50,979 nucleotides of DNA from Spirulinaceae cyanobacterium SM2_1_0 (GTDB lineage Bacteria; Cyanobacteriota; Cyanobacteriia; Cyanobacteriales; Spirulinaceae): assembly GCA_012031265.1 (NCBI GenBank), contig JAAUTY010000029.1:1-50979 (forward strand). Reading direction: 5' to 3'. Positions within the stretch are counted from its first letter, which is position 1, and each line of letters starts with the position of its first letter. The notes beneath the pieces were generated by a model that was not told the origin of the DNA, did not search any database, and was given only the letters and a program-made list of their open reading frames with translations. This document shows positions 36,035-45,430 of the stretch, in pieces. The position numbers were made by a program, and so were the translations under genes.

Positions 36035-36052
36035 AGCCTGCTCAAGCAGGCT
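36035..36052. repeat. Hairpin with 8-base arms
   Basis: AGCCTGCT and AGCAGGCT pair around CA. It is part of the palindrome cluster downstream of clpR's promoter side. Confidence 0.55.
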
Positions 36053-36142
36053 CGGAAAGCCGTTGCCACTTGAAACCACTTGAGCGGGTTTGCACTTTGA
36101 CTCCAACACCCCTCGGTGCCCGGCACTCCGTACCAACCGCTG

Positions 36143-36160
36143 AACCCGTTTCAACGGGTT
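36143..36160. repeat. Hairpin with 8-base arms
   Basis: AACCCGTT and AACGGGTT pair around TC. It has the same geometry (8-2-8) as the hairpin at 36035 but a different sequence. Confidence 0.55.
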
Positions 36161-36365
36161 TTCGCTGGTTCAGGAGTCATAGAAACCCGGTTGCTTCGTG
36201 GGCGGGTGAACGAGATTTCGTGCTTCTCAGCAGAGAAACTGGGTTTTCTGTACTGGCGCTCTAGGCATTGACCACGCCCAACGCTTCTTTGAGCCAGAAA
36301 GGTTCTATGTGAGCGGGTGTCGGCAGCGGATTCAGCGGCGATATGATTGAGGCATTCTGCCGACT

Positions 36366-37028
36366 GTGCCCGATATGCTGACCGCGATTCTGTTCGACCT
36401 CGACGGCACCCTGGTGAATACCGACCCCCTGCACTTTCGCGCTTGGCAAGCGACCCTCGCCAGCTTCGGCCGCGATCTTGACCAAGCAGGCTACGACCGC
36501 TACATCTCGGGTCGCCAGAATGTGGAAATCCTCCAAGACCTCCTGCCGCAACTCTCCGTTGCTGAAGCAGAGGAGGTTGCCCGCCAGAAAGAAGCCCACT
36601 TTCGGCAACTCGCCGCTGACCTGCAACCACTCGCAGGAGTAGACCGAATCCTCGACTGGGTGGCAGCGCGCCAGCTCAAAAAAGCGGTGGTCAGCAATGC
36701 GCCGCGTGCGAATGCGGAATTTATGCTCGCGGCCTTGAAGTTGGCGCCGCTCTTTCCCCTCGTGGTTCTGGGCGAAGATGCGGTGCGGGGCAAGCCCGAT
36801 CCAGCGCCCTACTGCCTCGCCCTAGAGCGCTTGGAGGTGACAGCGGCGCAGGCGATCGCCTTTGAGGACTCCCCCACCGGCATCCGGGCTGCGACGGGGG
36901 CAGGTCTCACGACTTTCGGCGTTGCCTCTACCCATGCTCCTGAAACCTTGACGGCGGCTGGAGCGATCCAGGTCATTCCAGACTTTCAGGCTCCGGAGCT
37001 GTGGCAATGGCTCGCCGCCGAAGTCTAA
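36366..37028 (+). CDS. HAD-superfamily sugar phosphatase/beta-phosphoglucomutase-like
   Basis: A 220-residue HAD subfamily IA protein. Motif I is LFDLDGTLVNTDPLH with both aspartates. The cap domain covers about residues 20-85. Motif II includes VVSNAPR, motif III is GKPDPAPY and motif IV is AIAFEDSPTGIRAA, the last two matching the beta-phosphoglucomutase group. DGTLVNTDPLHF followed by W suggests phosphosugar substrates, but mutase versus phosphatase activity cannot be told. The start is GTG 36366 or ATG 36375. The vWA gene follows 82 bases later on the same strand. Confidence 0.88.
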   Translation: MPDMLTAILFDLDGTLVNTDPLHFRAWQATLASFGRDLDQAGYDRYISGRQNVEILQDLLPQLSVAEAEEVARQKEAHFRQLAADLQPLAGVDRILDWVAARQLKKAVVSNAPRANAEFMLAALKLAPLFPLVVLGEDAVRGKPDPAPYCLALERLEVTAAQAIAFEDSPTGIRAATGAGLTTFGVASTHAPETLTAAGAIQVIPDFQAPELWQWLAAEV

Positions 37029-37110
37029 GGCAATCACCCCGCCGCTATCCTAGAACAAAGGTTCCGCGTTGCTTGCACACTGCCCCTATCTTGCTGGAGT
37101 TTTTAGTCTC

Positions 37111-38352
37111 ATGAAGGTTCGTTTGCACCCCATCCTCAGCGATTCTCATCTCGGCGCGCAACAAGCCAGCAACCAGCGCCAGCTCTCAATTGCTGTCGCG
37201 GCGACTGCTGACGGTGACGAGCGCAACTTGCCGCTGAATCTCTGTTTGGTTCTCGATCAGAGTGGTTCAATGAATGGTCGGCCGCTCAACACCGTCAAAC
37301 AGGCGGCGGGTCAATTGCTTGAACGGCTGGGACCGCGCGATCGCCTCTCGGTCGTTGCCTTTGACCACCGCGCCAAAGTCTTAATCGAAAACCAAACCGC
37401 CAGTGATATTCAACGCATCCGGCAGCGCATTGAGCAGTTGCAAGCTGACGGCGGCACCGCCATTGATGAAGGCTTGAAGCTCGGCATGGAAGAAATTGCC
37501 AAAGGTGACAGCGAGACCGTCTCGCAAATTTTCCTGCTCACCGATGGCGAAAACGAGCATGGCGACAATGATCGTTGCCTGAAGCTGGCGCAACTCGCCT
37601 CGGAATGCAATGTCACCCTGAATACTCTCGGCTTCGGTAGCCACTGGAATCAAGATGTCCTCGAGAAACTCGCCGACACGGCGACCGGTACATTAGCCTA
37701 CATCGCTGAGCCGGAACAAGCCGCGCAGGAATTCGGTCGCTTGTTCACCCGCGCCCAATCTGTGGGCTTGACCAATGCCTATCTCTTGCTCGACCTGATG
37801 CCCAATGTCCGGCTCGCTGAGCTGAAACCGATCGCCCAGGTCGCCCCGGAGACGATCGAGTTGCCGGTGCAGGCCGAAGGCGATCGCCAAGTCGTGCGTC
37901 TGGGTGACTTGATGACCGACGAGCGCGTGATTTTGACCAATCTCTACATTGGTCAGTTGGCTGCCGGCTCCCAGGCGATCGCCCAGGTACAAGTCCGCTA
38001 CGACGATCCCGCCAGCGGTCAAACTGGTCTGCTCTCCGAAGCGCTGCCGGTGCAAGTTGAGGTGCAAGCGGTCTATCAACCCGCTCCTGACGCGCGCGTG
38101 CAGCAGTCAATTTTGGCACTGGCGAAATACCGCCAGACCCAGATCGCCGAAACCAAATTGCAGCAGGGCGATAAGGTGGCGGCGGCTACCATGCTGCAAA
38201 CCGCCGCGAAAACCGCCCTGCAACTGGGCGACCAAGGGGCGGCAACGGTGCTGCAACGCAGTGCTACGCAGTTGCAGTCGGGGGAAGAATTGTCGGAGGC
38301 GGATCGCAAAAAGACGCGGATCGTCTCGAAGACGATTTTGCAGGAATCCTAG
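37111..38352 (+). CDS. von Willebrand factor A domain protein
   Basis: 413 residues from ATG 37111, preceded by TGGAG; the frame is open 14 codons more. The vWA domain (about residues 25-210) has an intact MIDAS: DQSGSMNG (Asp 49, Ser 51, Ser 53), a threonine in GGTAIDEG, and LLTDGENEHGDND. The C-terminal part is beta-rich and then helical (TKLQQGDKVAAATMLQTAAK). No signal peptide is seen, so it is probably cytoplasmic; this architecture recurs in cyanobacteria, with no known function to me. The stop codon TAG at 38350-38352 lies inside a solo end of the MITE-like repeat, so the natural C-terminus may have been altered. Confidence 0.88.
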   Translation: MKVRLHPILSDSHLGAQQASNQRQLSIAVAATADGDERNLPLNLCLVLDQSGSMNGRPLNTVKQAAGQLLERLGPRDRLSVVAFDHRAKVLIENQTASDIQRIRQRIEQLQADGGTAIDEGLKLGMEEIAKGDSETVSQIFLLTDGENEHGDNDRCLKLAQLASECNVTLNTLGFGSHWNQDVLEKLADTATGTLAYIAEPEQAAQEFGRLFTRAQSVGLTNAYLLLDLMPNVRLAELKPIAQVAPETIELPVQAEGDRQVVRLGDLMTDERVILTNLYIGQLAAGSQAIAQVQVRYDDPASGQTGLLSEALPVQVEVQAVYQPAPDARVQQSILALAKYRQTQIAETKLQQGDKVAAATMLQTAAKTALQLGDQGAATVLQRSATQLQSGEELSEADRKKTRIVSKTILQES

Positions 38353-38382
38353 TACCGCGATGCGGAGTTCTGAATTTTGAGT
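38349..38382 (-). repeat. Solo inverted end of the MITE-like repeat
   Basis: These 34 bases are the reverse complement of the right end of the repeat (CTAGTACCGC...TTTTGAGT). The rest of the element is absent. Its first bases, CTAG, provide the stop codon of the vWA gene. Confidence 0.75.
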
Positions 38383-38383
38383 A

Positions 38384-38406
38384 GGGGAGGGTTTTAAACC
38401 CTCCCC
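38384..38406. terminator. Perfect hairpin after the vWA gene
   Basis: The 11-base arms GGGGAGGGTTT and AAACCCTCCCC pair around one T. It lies 32 bases after the vWA stop. No long T-run follows, so it may be a terminator or an extragenic palindromic repeat. Confidence 0.5.
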
Positions 38407-38455
38407 ATGTTCCCTCCCCATGTTCTGGGCAGGGTGAGCCTATGCGGTTGATTGG

Positions 38456-38566
38456 CTAGTACAAGGCGGCGGCAATGAGATGCCCATTCAGGAGCCGTAG
38501 GATACCTGTATTGTCTGCACTCATCACTCAAACCTCAGAACTCAAAATTCCGCGTCGCGATACTAG
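38456..38566 (+). repeat. MITE-like repeat, copy 3
   Basis: 111 bases, ends CTAGTAC and GATACTAG, with the same internal sequence as copies 1 and 4 and only scattered substitutions. It lies about 75 bases from the solo inverted end, in the gap between the vWA gene and the flavoprotein gene. Confidence 0.85.
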
Positions 38567-38627
38567 CGGCACAGCGTTGCCTTGAAATGACGGATGACGA
38601 TTTTTGGGGCGATCGCCCTACAGGGTG

Positions 38628-39947
38628 ATGATGACCAGTCAATACGATCTGGCGATTGTGGGTGCGACTGCTGCCGGACGGGCGGCGGCGCTTGGGGCGG
38701 CGGCGCGCGGGGTGCGGGTTGCCTTGCTCGAGCAGGGCGTTGGGTTGGCTCAGGCCAAGCTCTACACCACCGCTCTCTGTGCTCATGCCCAGCAGCAACC
38801 CGGCTCCGGGATTGGCGGGTTGCAAGCAGCCATTGCCAAAGCGAACTGGGCGATCGCCGCTCTGAGCGAGCAGCAATCAGCCTGGGTGCTGGGGGATCGA
38901 GGGGTAGACTACATTGCCGAGTTCGGTCAATTCAGCAGCGGGCCGACCCTTGACCTCGCCACGGCAACCAGGCAACTGCACGCAACACGCTACTTGCTCA
39001 CTCCCGGCTGGCGATCGCGGCTCCCCCAGCTTGCGGGATTGAACGAGGCAGGCTATCTGACCCCGGAACAGATATGGGCCGATCCGCAGTGCTTATTGAC
39101 TGCGCGCCGCTTGGCGATCCTGGGTGCGACAGCCCTAGCCGTTGAATTGGCCCAGAGCTTGCAGCGCCTAGGGTGGTCTGTGACCTTACTTGCCCCGCAA
39201 CAGTTGTTGCCAACCCTCGATCGCACCGTTGCCTACTGGCTGCAAGCGCAACTCGAAGCCGATGGCGTCGAGGTTTTGACCCACAGCGCCGTCACCCAGG
39301 TGCGCACCCTCGATGGTCAGAAATGGTTGCAGGCTGGCGACCAGGCGATCGCCGTGGACGAGATCATGCTCGCCTGCGGTCTGCAACCGGAGTTGAGCGA
39401 TTGGCAGCTTGGCGAGCGACTGGCGATCACCGCCAACGGTCAACTGCAAGTCAATGCGCGCCTGCAAACTGCTCACCCCCACATTTTTGCCTGCCGACGT
39501 TCGGACGCGGCGATCGCGGTTGCCGAAGCGGCGATCGCCGTCGCCAATGCCCTCGGTCAGCCCCGCCAGACCATGAGCTACCACGCCCTGCCGATCGCAA
39601 TCGCGACCGATCCTCCCCTGGCTGCCGTTGGCTGGACAGAAACCTGGGCGAGGCAGCAACTCGCGGCCGAGGCGCTCATCACCACCGTCCAAGCCGCCCA
39701 AGCCAGTCGCGCCCAACTGTTAGATGCCACCACGGGCGGCTGCAAACTGATTGCGCGCCGTGACGGCGAAATTCTCGGCGCGCACGCCTTCGGTTTGGCG
39801 GCTGCGGAATGGATCGGGGCGATCGCCTTCGCCATACAGCAGGGGTTGCCAGTCGCGGATTTAGCCGCGATGCCGGTCACGCAACCTAGCGCCAGCGAAC
39901 TGATCCCCCTAGTAGCCCGGGCCGCACTCAAGCAGTGCCAGCAGTAG
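38628..39947 (+). CDS. Flavoprotein disulfide-reductase homologue lacking the CxxxxC pair
   Basis: About 439 residues from ATG 38628 (another ATG follows immediately; an ATG at 38604 is less likely). The FAD-binding Rossmann motif is LAIVGATAAGRAAALGAAAR, the NAD(P) motif is LAILGATALAVELAQSLQ, and a dimerisation-domain-like C-terminus contains TDPPLAAVGWTETWAR and ILGAHAFGLAAAEWI. This order is that of dihydrolipoamide/mercuric reductases. Where the redox disulfide (GGTCxxxGC) should follow the FAD strand, the sequence reads LEQGVGLAQAKLYTTALCAH, so both cysteines are missing. It is therefore unlikely to be a classical disulfide reductase. Substrate is unknown. Confidence 0.8.
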   Translation: MMTSQYDLAIVGATAAGRAAALGAAARGVRVALLEQGVGLAQAKLYTTALCAHAQQQPGSGIGGLQAAIAKANWAIAALSEQQSAWVLGDRGVDYIAEFGQFSSGPTLDLATATRQLHATRYLLTPGWRSRLPQLAGLNEAGYLTPEQIWADPQCLLTARRLAILGATALAVELAQSLQRLGWSVTLLAPQQLLPTLDRTVAYWLQAQLEADGVEVLTHSAVTQVRTLDGQKWLQAGDQAIAVDEIMLACGLQPELSDWQLGERLAITANGQLQVNARLQTAHPHIFACRRSDAAIAVAEAAIAVANALGQPRQTMSYHALPIAIATDPPLAAVGWTETWARQQLAAEALITTVQAAQASRAQLLDATTGGCKLIARRDGEILGAHAFGLAAAEWIGAIAFAIQQGLPVADLAAMPVTQPSASELIPLVARAALKQCQQ

Positions 39948-39976
39948 ACCCAGCCTTTTTGAATGGCTCAGGCGTT

Positions 39977-41575
39977 CTAGCTCAACTGCACCACCTTGGC
40001 GGCTTCTAGCAAGGCGCGCTGGGTGAGCAGGTCTTCCACGTTAACCCGCAAGTAGCGCTCCGGATCAACCCAGAACTGAAGCTTGAGGCGATCGCGCCCC
40101 GGCGACCCGGGTGGCGACAGCTCGGCCAAGGCGCGTGCCCCCTCGCGATCATTGAGCGGCTGCACCGCCGTTTGCCCGCTGCCCACGGCGCGAGTCACCA
40201 GGCGATCGCCATCAAAAAAAACTTCCGTCGCGCCCGTCTCCGCCCCCAGCTCACCGATAATCAGCTCAATCTGCGGTTGATTGTCCACCGACGCCCCCAG
40301 CACCAACTCCACTGGCTCCGGCATCGGGTAGGGTTGCCCGGCCTTGACCAGCGGTTGCCAACTGTGGCACTGCTCGCGGCGGTTCCAGTAGCGAACCCCG
40401 TAGCTGTGGTAGAGGAAATCTTTGACCTCGAAACCCTGCGCCAGTTGTAGCGCCCCGGTGGCGATCGCCGTAAACGGCTGCTCCGCGCGCACCTTCTCGG
40501 CGGGAAAGTAGCGCCGCACCCAGTCTTGCACCGCCGGGATCTGCGTCGTGCCCCCGACTAGCAGCACGGCGTCGATGTCCTGGACTGCGATGCCCTGCAA
40601 GCGCGATCGCTGCAAAACAGCGGTCATCAGGTCGTCGAGTTGGTCAAAAAATCTCTGCTCGGTCAAGAGTTGCTGAAAGCGATCGCGCGTCAGCGCCAAC
40701 TCGTAACTTTCTAGCGTCTCATCGTTGAAATACACCTCCGTCGCCGTCGGTTGCACCGACAATTTCAACTTCAGGCGCTCCGCCAAGCGGGTGAGCAGCG
40801 AGGTTTTCGGCAGTCCTTGTTCGCGGGCAAAGTAATCGACGAGCCAGTTGTCAATATCGTTGCCGCCGAGATTTTGCCCCGCCTTCGCCAAGACCCGCGC
40901 CGTTTGGATCTTCTGCGCCGGGCTGTCACCCAAATTGTTCGCGCCCCACTTGAGGATGAAGCCGAGCGGCTTGGTTTTCATTGCCTGGGTGCTGGCGTTC
41001 AACTGCACCAGCGAGAGATCGACCGTACCGCCGCCAAAATCGACGACCAGCAGCAAATCGCGGTCAGCCGTGCCGTAGCCGAGCGCCGCCGCCGTCGGTT
41101 CATCCAGCAGCCGCACTGTGTCAGCCGGAAAGGCTTGGCAGGCTTGGGAGAGCCAGAGGCGGTAGGCCTCGAAACTATCGACGGGCACAGTGAGAATCAG
41201 GGAGTCCTCGGTTGCAGTCGGCGCGATCGCCGCCAGCAACGTTTGCAGAAACCAGCTTCCCAACTGTTCAAAACTAAGGGTTTGACCGTCGAGGGTGGGC
41301 AGGAAGCCCTGCACCGCCGCACCAATACCGCGTTTGAAGCCGCGAAAGCAGCGGCGATCATTGGCGAGGTCGAGGCCGCGATCACGCACTGCTTGACCTA
41401 CCAATACCCGGCCTGCCTGGGCATCTTCGAGATAAAGCAGGCTGGGCACCAACGGCGGACTGTCGCCGACAAGCTGGGCGAGACCGGGGAGATTCACCGT
41501 TTCTGCTTGCTGAGTTGCCGCATTCCAGCGGCTGATCACAGTATTGCTAGTGCCAAAATCAATCGCGATCGCCAT
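39977..41575 (-). CDS. Hsp70 (DnaK-like) family protein
   Basis: 532 residues. The nucleotide-binding domain has AIDFGTSNTVISRW (phosphate 1), RLLDEPTAAALGYG and VVDFGGGTVDLSLV (phosphate 2), and VLLVGGTTQIPAVQDW (adenosine). A beta-rich C-terminal region (about 400-530) replaces the normal substrate-binding domain. The helical lid and DnaK-type EEVD-like tail are absent, so length is about 100 residues short of DnaK. Such Hsp70-like proteins are common in cyanobacteria and their clients are unknown. It is a single gene, convergent with the flavoprotein gene. Confidence 0.9.
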   Translation of the reverse strand: MAIAIDFGTSNTVISRWNAATQQAETVNLPGLAQLVGDSPPLVPSLLYLEDAQAGRVLVGQAVRDRGLDLANDRRCFRGFKRGIGAAVQGFLPTLDGQTLSFEQLGSWFLQTLLAAIAPTATEDSLILTVPVDSFEAYRLWLSQACQAFPADTVRLLDEPTAAALGYGTADRDLLLVVDFGGGTVDLSLVQLNASTQAMKTKPLGFILKWGANNLGDSPAQKIQTARVLAKAGQNLGGNDIDNWLVDYFAREQGLPKTSLLTRLAERLKLKLSVQPTATEVYFNDETLESYELALTRDRFQQLLTEQRFFDQLDDLMTAVLQRSRLQGIAVQDIDAVLLVGGTTQIPAVQDWVRRYFPAEKVRAEQPFTAIATGALQLAQGFEVKDFLYHSYGVRYWNRREQCHSWQPLVKAGQPYPMPEPVELVLGASVDNQPQIELIIGELGAETGATEVFFDGDRLVTRAVGSGQTAVQPLNDREGARALAELSPPGSPGRDRLKLQFWVDPERYLRVNVEDLLTQRALLEAAKVVQLS

Positions 41576-41696
41576 ACGGGGGGACTACTCGACTCCATGC
41601 TTGGCTCAGACGCCCGCTGTGCACATCAGCCTGAGCCAAAGCGCGTGACTGGCAGGGCAGGCGACAGCCGATTCAGCTATGGTAGCCCGACCGCCC

Positions 41697-42248
41697 TCAC
41701 TCCGCACAACCCAGATCGACGGTTCGCGTCTGTTGCGCGCCGGGGACACTCGCCGTCAGCAATGTATCAAAGTAGCAGCGATAGGGCACGACGAAGAGAA
41801 AATGATAAGTGTGGTCGGAACTGTAGAGTTCGAGCGGCTGACGATGTTCCTCCTCGAGGGGAGGAACGGGGCCGGTAGCAGGGTAATCGTAGCCGGGGGC
41901 GGTGATGGCAAGCGTCAGTTCTGGCGGTGGCCAGACCTGGATATCGCCCTGAACTTGGCGCACTGGCACGCGGATCAGCAAGTCCATATTCAGACCATAG
42001 GCATTGGGATAGGGCGGCTCAAAAGGGACGATCTCGCCGGTCGTGCGGTCGAAGAGTTGCACCGCCAGCGGTTCCAGTTCGTAAACCACCTCGGCTCGAG
42101 CCGGCAACTGGCTCAAAACCAGACTGGCGATGAACATGGCACTGAGGCTCGTGGCTGCGAGGATGGATTGGGGGACAAACATAGTGATCGCGTCATTCAT
42201 GATCAGAAGCTTGCCGCTGTTGGCAATGCTCAGTAGAATCGTCTTCAT
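41697..42248 (-). CDS. Secreted protein of unknown function
   Basis: About 183 residues if started at ATG 42248; an ATG at 42200 is also possible. A hydrophobic signal sequence (QSILAATSLSAMFIASLVLS) ends at PARA, so cleavage is likely after it, before EVVYELEPLAVQLF. The mature part is beta-rich and Pro-rich with segments ITAPGYDYPATGPVPPLEEE and YHFLFVVPYRCYFDTLLTAS. There are two cysteines. No family is recognised. It lies divergently from nothing obvious and 121 bases from the Hsp70-like gene's start on the same strand. Confidence 0.65.
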   Translation of the reverse strand: MKTILLSIANSGKLLIMNDAITMFVPQSILAATSLSAMFIASLVLSQLPARAEVVYELEPLAVQLFDRTTGEIVPFEPPYPNAYGLNMDLLIRVPVRQVQGDIQVWPPPELTLAITAPGYDYPATGPVPPLEEEHRQPLELYSSDHTYHFLFVVPYRCYFDTLLTASVPGAQQTRTVDLGCAE

Positions 42249-42315
42249 GCCACTCAAACTGCATAGAATAATTTCATCACTGCCGTAACCTGGCAAGCGG
42301 CTCTGCTCAACTGTG

Positions 42316-43541
42316 CTAGCAGCCGTCGAGCTTGAAATCAATATCCCGCTTCGCGAAAGGCAGTTCCTGGTTGATCGCGTCGATTTCTTGCTGTTCCATC
42401 TCATTGATTTCGCCGATGTAGGAGCGGAGAATCTTGCTCAGGCGCTCATCGTAGAAACGATGCAGGCTGTGATTTGGGGTTGCTGGGAAGCCGCGTCGCT
42501 TCTTGTGCGGCCGCCCGCGCCAGGATCGAAGCGCTGAATCCCAGTACTGATGCCCCACTCGATCGGTTTGTAATAGCAGGCCTCAAAGTGCAGGCAGTCA
42601 AACTCCTCAAAGCAGCCCCAGTAGCGACCGTAAAGATTCTCATCCTTGCGCAGACAGAACGAGAGACCCACCGGCTTGTGGTCGCCCCAATCCTCGTGGT
42701 AGGCCGCTACTAGCATCACTCGTTCTGCATAGTTTGGATAGAGCTGTTCAAAAAACTTGCGCGTCAGGTATTTACTGCCCCAAAAAAACTTATCACAGGT
42801 GCTGCTGTAGAAGTTATAAATCTGCGGGAAAAGATGATGGGGAATTGCCTCACCGACGTGGGTTTCCACTCGTAGCCCTGCCTTGGTCACTGCCTTGCGT
42901 TCGCGCTTGATATTGCGGCGCTGGTTGGCATTAAACGCTTGTAAATAGTCGTCAAAGTTTTGAAAATCGCGGTTGCCCCAGATGTAGCTGTGGTGGAGCC
43001 AACTGCTAAAACCATGCTGCTCCATCAGCCGCCGCCAGTCGGGATCGACGAAGAGGAAATTGCAGCCGAAGATGTGGTTGCGATCGCAAAAATGGTCAAT
43101 GGCCGCCACCATCACGCCCGTCACCTCCGCCTCATCCTCGCTGGGCGCGATCAGGAAGCGGTAGCCAACGGCTGGCGTGAACGGCGTCATGCCCAGCAAC
43201 TTCGGGTAGTAGCGCACCCCAAGACGCTGTGATAGATCGGCCCATTGGTGATCGAAGACGAATTCACCGTAGCTGTGAGCCTTGATGTACATGGGCGCGA
43301 AGCCAACGAGCTGGCGATCGCGCCGTACTGTCAGGTGACAGGGCTGCCAGCCGGTGCGTGCCGTCGCACTCCCTGAAGTTTCCAGGTTGTGCAGCCATTC
43401 CCACTCGAGAAATGGCGTTGCCAGCGGCTGGGCGAGCGTGTCCCAGTCCGTTGCGTCAATTTCGGCGATCGCTGATGCCAAGCAACCGTGTAGTGATCGG
43501 AAATGCGTTCTACCATAGTCGCATTGCGGGCAATACTTCAT
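42316..43541 (-). pseudogene. DUF482-type GNAT N-acyltransferase-like protein, frameshifted near C-terminus
   Basis: If repaired, about 408 residues. It has the peptidogalycan/DUF482 family pattern: LATPFLEWEWLHNLETSGSA, APMYIKAHSYGEFVFDHQWA, FNANQRRNIKRERKAV, FYSSTCDKFFWGSKYLTRKF and CLHFEACYYKPIEWGISTGI, ending in RFDPGAGG. After GAGGR the first frame gives TRSDAASQQP, while the other frame gives HKKRRGFPATPNHSLHRFYD and ERLSKILRSYIGEINEMEQQ, the expected family tail. One missing C or G near 42506-42513 explains the break. Members are thought to transfer acyl groups, but the substrate is not known. The last 70 residues are lost if the shift is real. Confidence 0.82.
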
Positions 43542-43650
43542 ACTCCTTAAGCCTAATTCATATTGCTTAACTATGCGGCGTGCCGTGGCGATGGGTGAAC
43601 TGACGCTAGGATAGCGATCGCCTGCTGGTCAACTCTGCACCGCCGTCCCC

Positions 43651-45305
43651 ATGCCGCCGCCATCGTTGCACTGCATCAACCCCGACTGCCCGGCCCCACA
43701 GCCCCAGCCCCCTCACCACAAGTTTTGTCAGCGTTGCGGAACCTCACTCTACTTTCAGCAGCGCTATGTCCCGATGCAGCGCCTGGGCACGGGCGGATTT
43801 GCCGCCATTTTCACCGTCTGGGACACGCGCCAGGATACCGAAAAGGTGCTCAAAGTGCTGACGGTTGCGGCTGAGAAAGCCTTGCAACTCTTTGTCCAAG
43901 AGGCATTAGTATTGCGATCGCTCCATCACCCTGGCGTCCCGCGTGTCGAGCCGAACAGCTTCTTTGAACTCAAGACCCCTGATCGCAGTCTGTATTGTCT
44001 GGTGATGGAAAAGATCGTCGGGCCGAATCTCGAAGACCTGCTACTCGACTACTATCCCCGAGGCTGTCCCGAACTCCTGGTTTACGAATGGCTGGTGCAG
44101 GCGAGTGCGATTCTCGATGTGTTGCACCGCCGCCAGATCGTCCACCGTGACATCAAACCCTCCAACCTGATGCTGCGCCAGACAACGCCGGGTCAACCGG
44201 GCAGCGGTCAACTGGTGCTGATCGATTTTGGCGGCGCGAAACAGATCGACTCCGCGCCCAGCTCGACGCGACTCTTCTCGTCGGGCTACAGTCCGCCTGA
44301 GCAGATGAGCGGCGGCGGTGTTGAGCCGGCCACTGATATTTATGCGCTTGGCCGCACTGCCATTCACTTGCTGACCAGCCGCCATCCCAGTGAATTGGAA
44401 GATATAGAAACTGGACGCCTGCATTGGCAGCACATCGTCACTCTTGATGCCGGACTCGCTGCGCTTTTGGACGCGATGGTGGAACCCGAGCCGGCGGCCC
44501 GACCGACCTCGGCACGACGGCTGCAACAGCGCCTGCTTGCCCTGACGCCACTCCGGCAGCGATCGCGCCAACAAATCCAAGCCCGTCGCCGCCAGCGCTG
44601 GCGCGATCGCCTCGCCCCCTGGCGGCAGCGCGGGCAATATTGGCGTAGCCGCATCCAGCAGGGATTGAGCTGGTTGGGATTTGCCCTGCTCGAAACGCTG
44701 TGGAGTACTGTGCTGACTGCCACCAGTGCAGCGGCCGGGACGCTGGCTGGCAGCCTGGTGATCCGCTTCAGTGCCGGAGGCCGCGAGTTTGCCAGTGCCC
44801 TAGAGTTTGTCCTGCGCGAGCTGAGTAATTTGAATGGCCTGACGGCGGGTGAAGCCGTGCTGCCATCGGCGATCGCCGGGTTTGTACTGTTTGGGGTCTG
44901 GCGGAAGCGGGCAGCTTTCAGCCTCGGCATCATCCGGTGCTCGCTGGTTTGTGTGGCAGCTTCGGCTATGGGCTGGGCTGGCTGTTGTGGGAAAACCTGG
45001 AGACGACGCCGCTCTACCGGTTGGGGGCGCTGGCGATCGCGGCGATTCCGCTGGCGATCGCCGGTCTTGGGCTACCCAGCCACTATTGGCTGCACGTGCT
45101 GGTGGCGCTGGTGGGTGTGGCGGCACTCTTCTGGGGCTTGGTGACCCAGAGCGGGTTGACCTTTGAGCTGCTGGTACAGGCGATCGCGTTTGAGAATTTA
45201 TGGCTGAGCGTGGGGTTGACAACGACAGCGGCGATCGCCCTCGGTCTGTCCTTGGGCCTGAGTTACTATCTGCTGGTTCCCCTAGCCCGTTGGTTGCAGC
45301 GCTAG
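43651..45305 (+). pseudogene. Serine/threonine protein kinase with N-terminal zinc ribbon, frameshifted in membrane domain
   Basis: A cytoplasmic kinase of about 551 residues if repaired. An N-terminal four-cysteine zinc ribbon (CINPDC...CQRCG) precedes the kinase domain (about residues 37-300) with RLGTGGFAAIF, KVLKVLT, HRDIKPSNLM, DFGGAKQ and SGYSPPEQMSG, all matching cyanobacterial kinases. After about residue 330 follow several hydrophobic helices. Near 44930-44940 the frame changes: GIIRCSLVC gives way to VLAGLCGSFGYGLGWLLWE in another frame, which runs on to 45305 (RWLQR). One added G restores it. The kinase domain itself is intact, so activity may persist even if the shift is real. Confidence 0.82.
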
Positions 45306-45430
45306 CTTCTGATTGAACCGTAAAGTAGGCCGCAGATTCTCCAGCCTGCATTCTCTACAATCAATCGCAAGCGCAAGTTGTTAGAATCTGTAAAATCTTG
45401 CCAGCGACGGTCAACGGGAGGAGAAGACGC

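Larger units (their letters stand above)
35771..36365. other. Intergenic region with a cluster of palindromes
   Basis: About 595 bases without a gene. The left part holds the clpR promoter region. From 36000 there are three short perfect hairpins (listed separately) and, at about 36180-36255, two related sequences, AGAAACCCGGTTGCTT and AGAAACTGGGTTTTCT, that resemble the palindromic cyanobacterial repeat with an AAACC/GGTTT core. The promoter of the HAD gene should lie at the right end. Confidence 0.5.

Noticed and set aside
40751-41878. 375-residue plus-strand ORF
   Set aside because: It is the shadow of the Hsp70-like gene. Its translation is rich in Arg, Gln and His and matches no domain.
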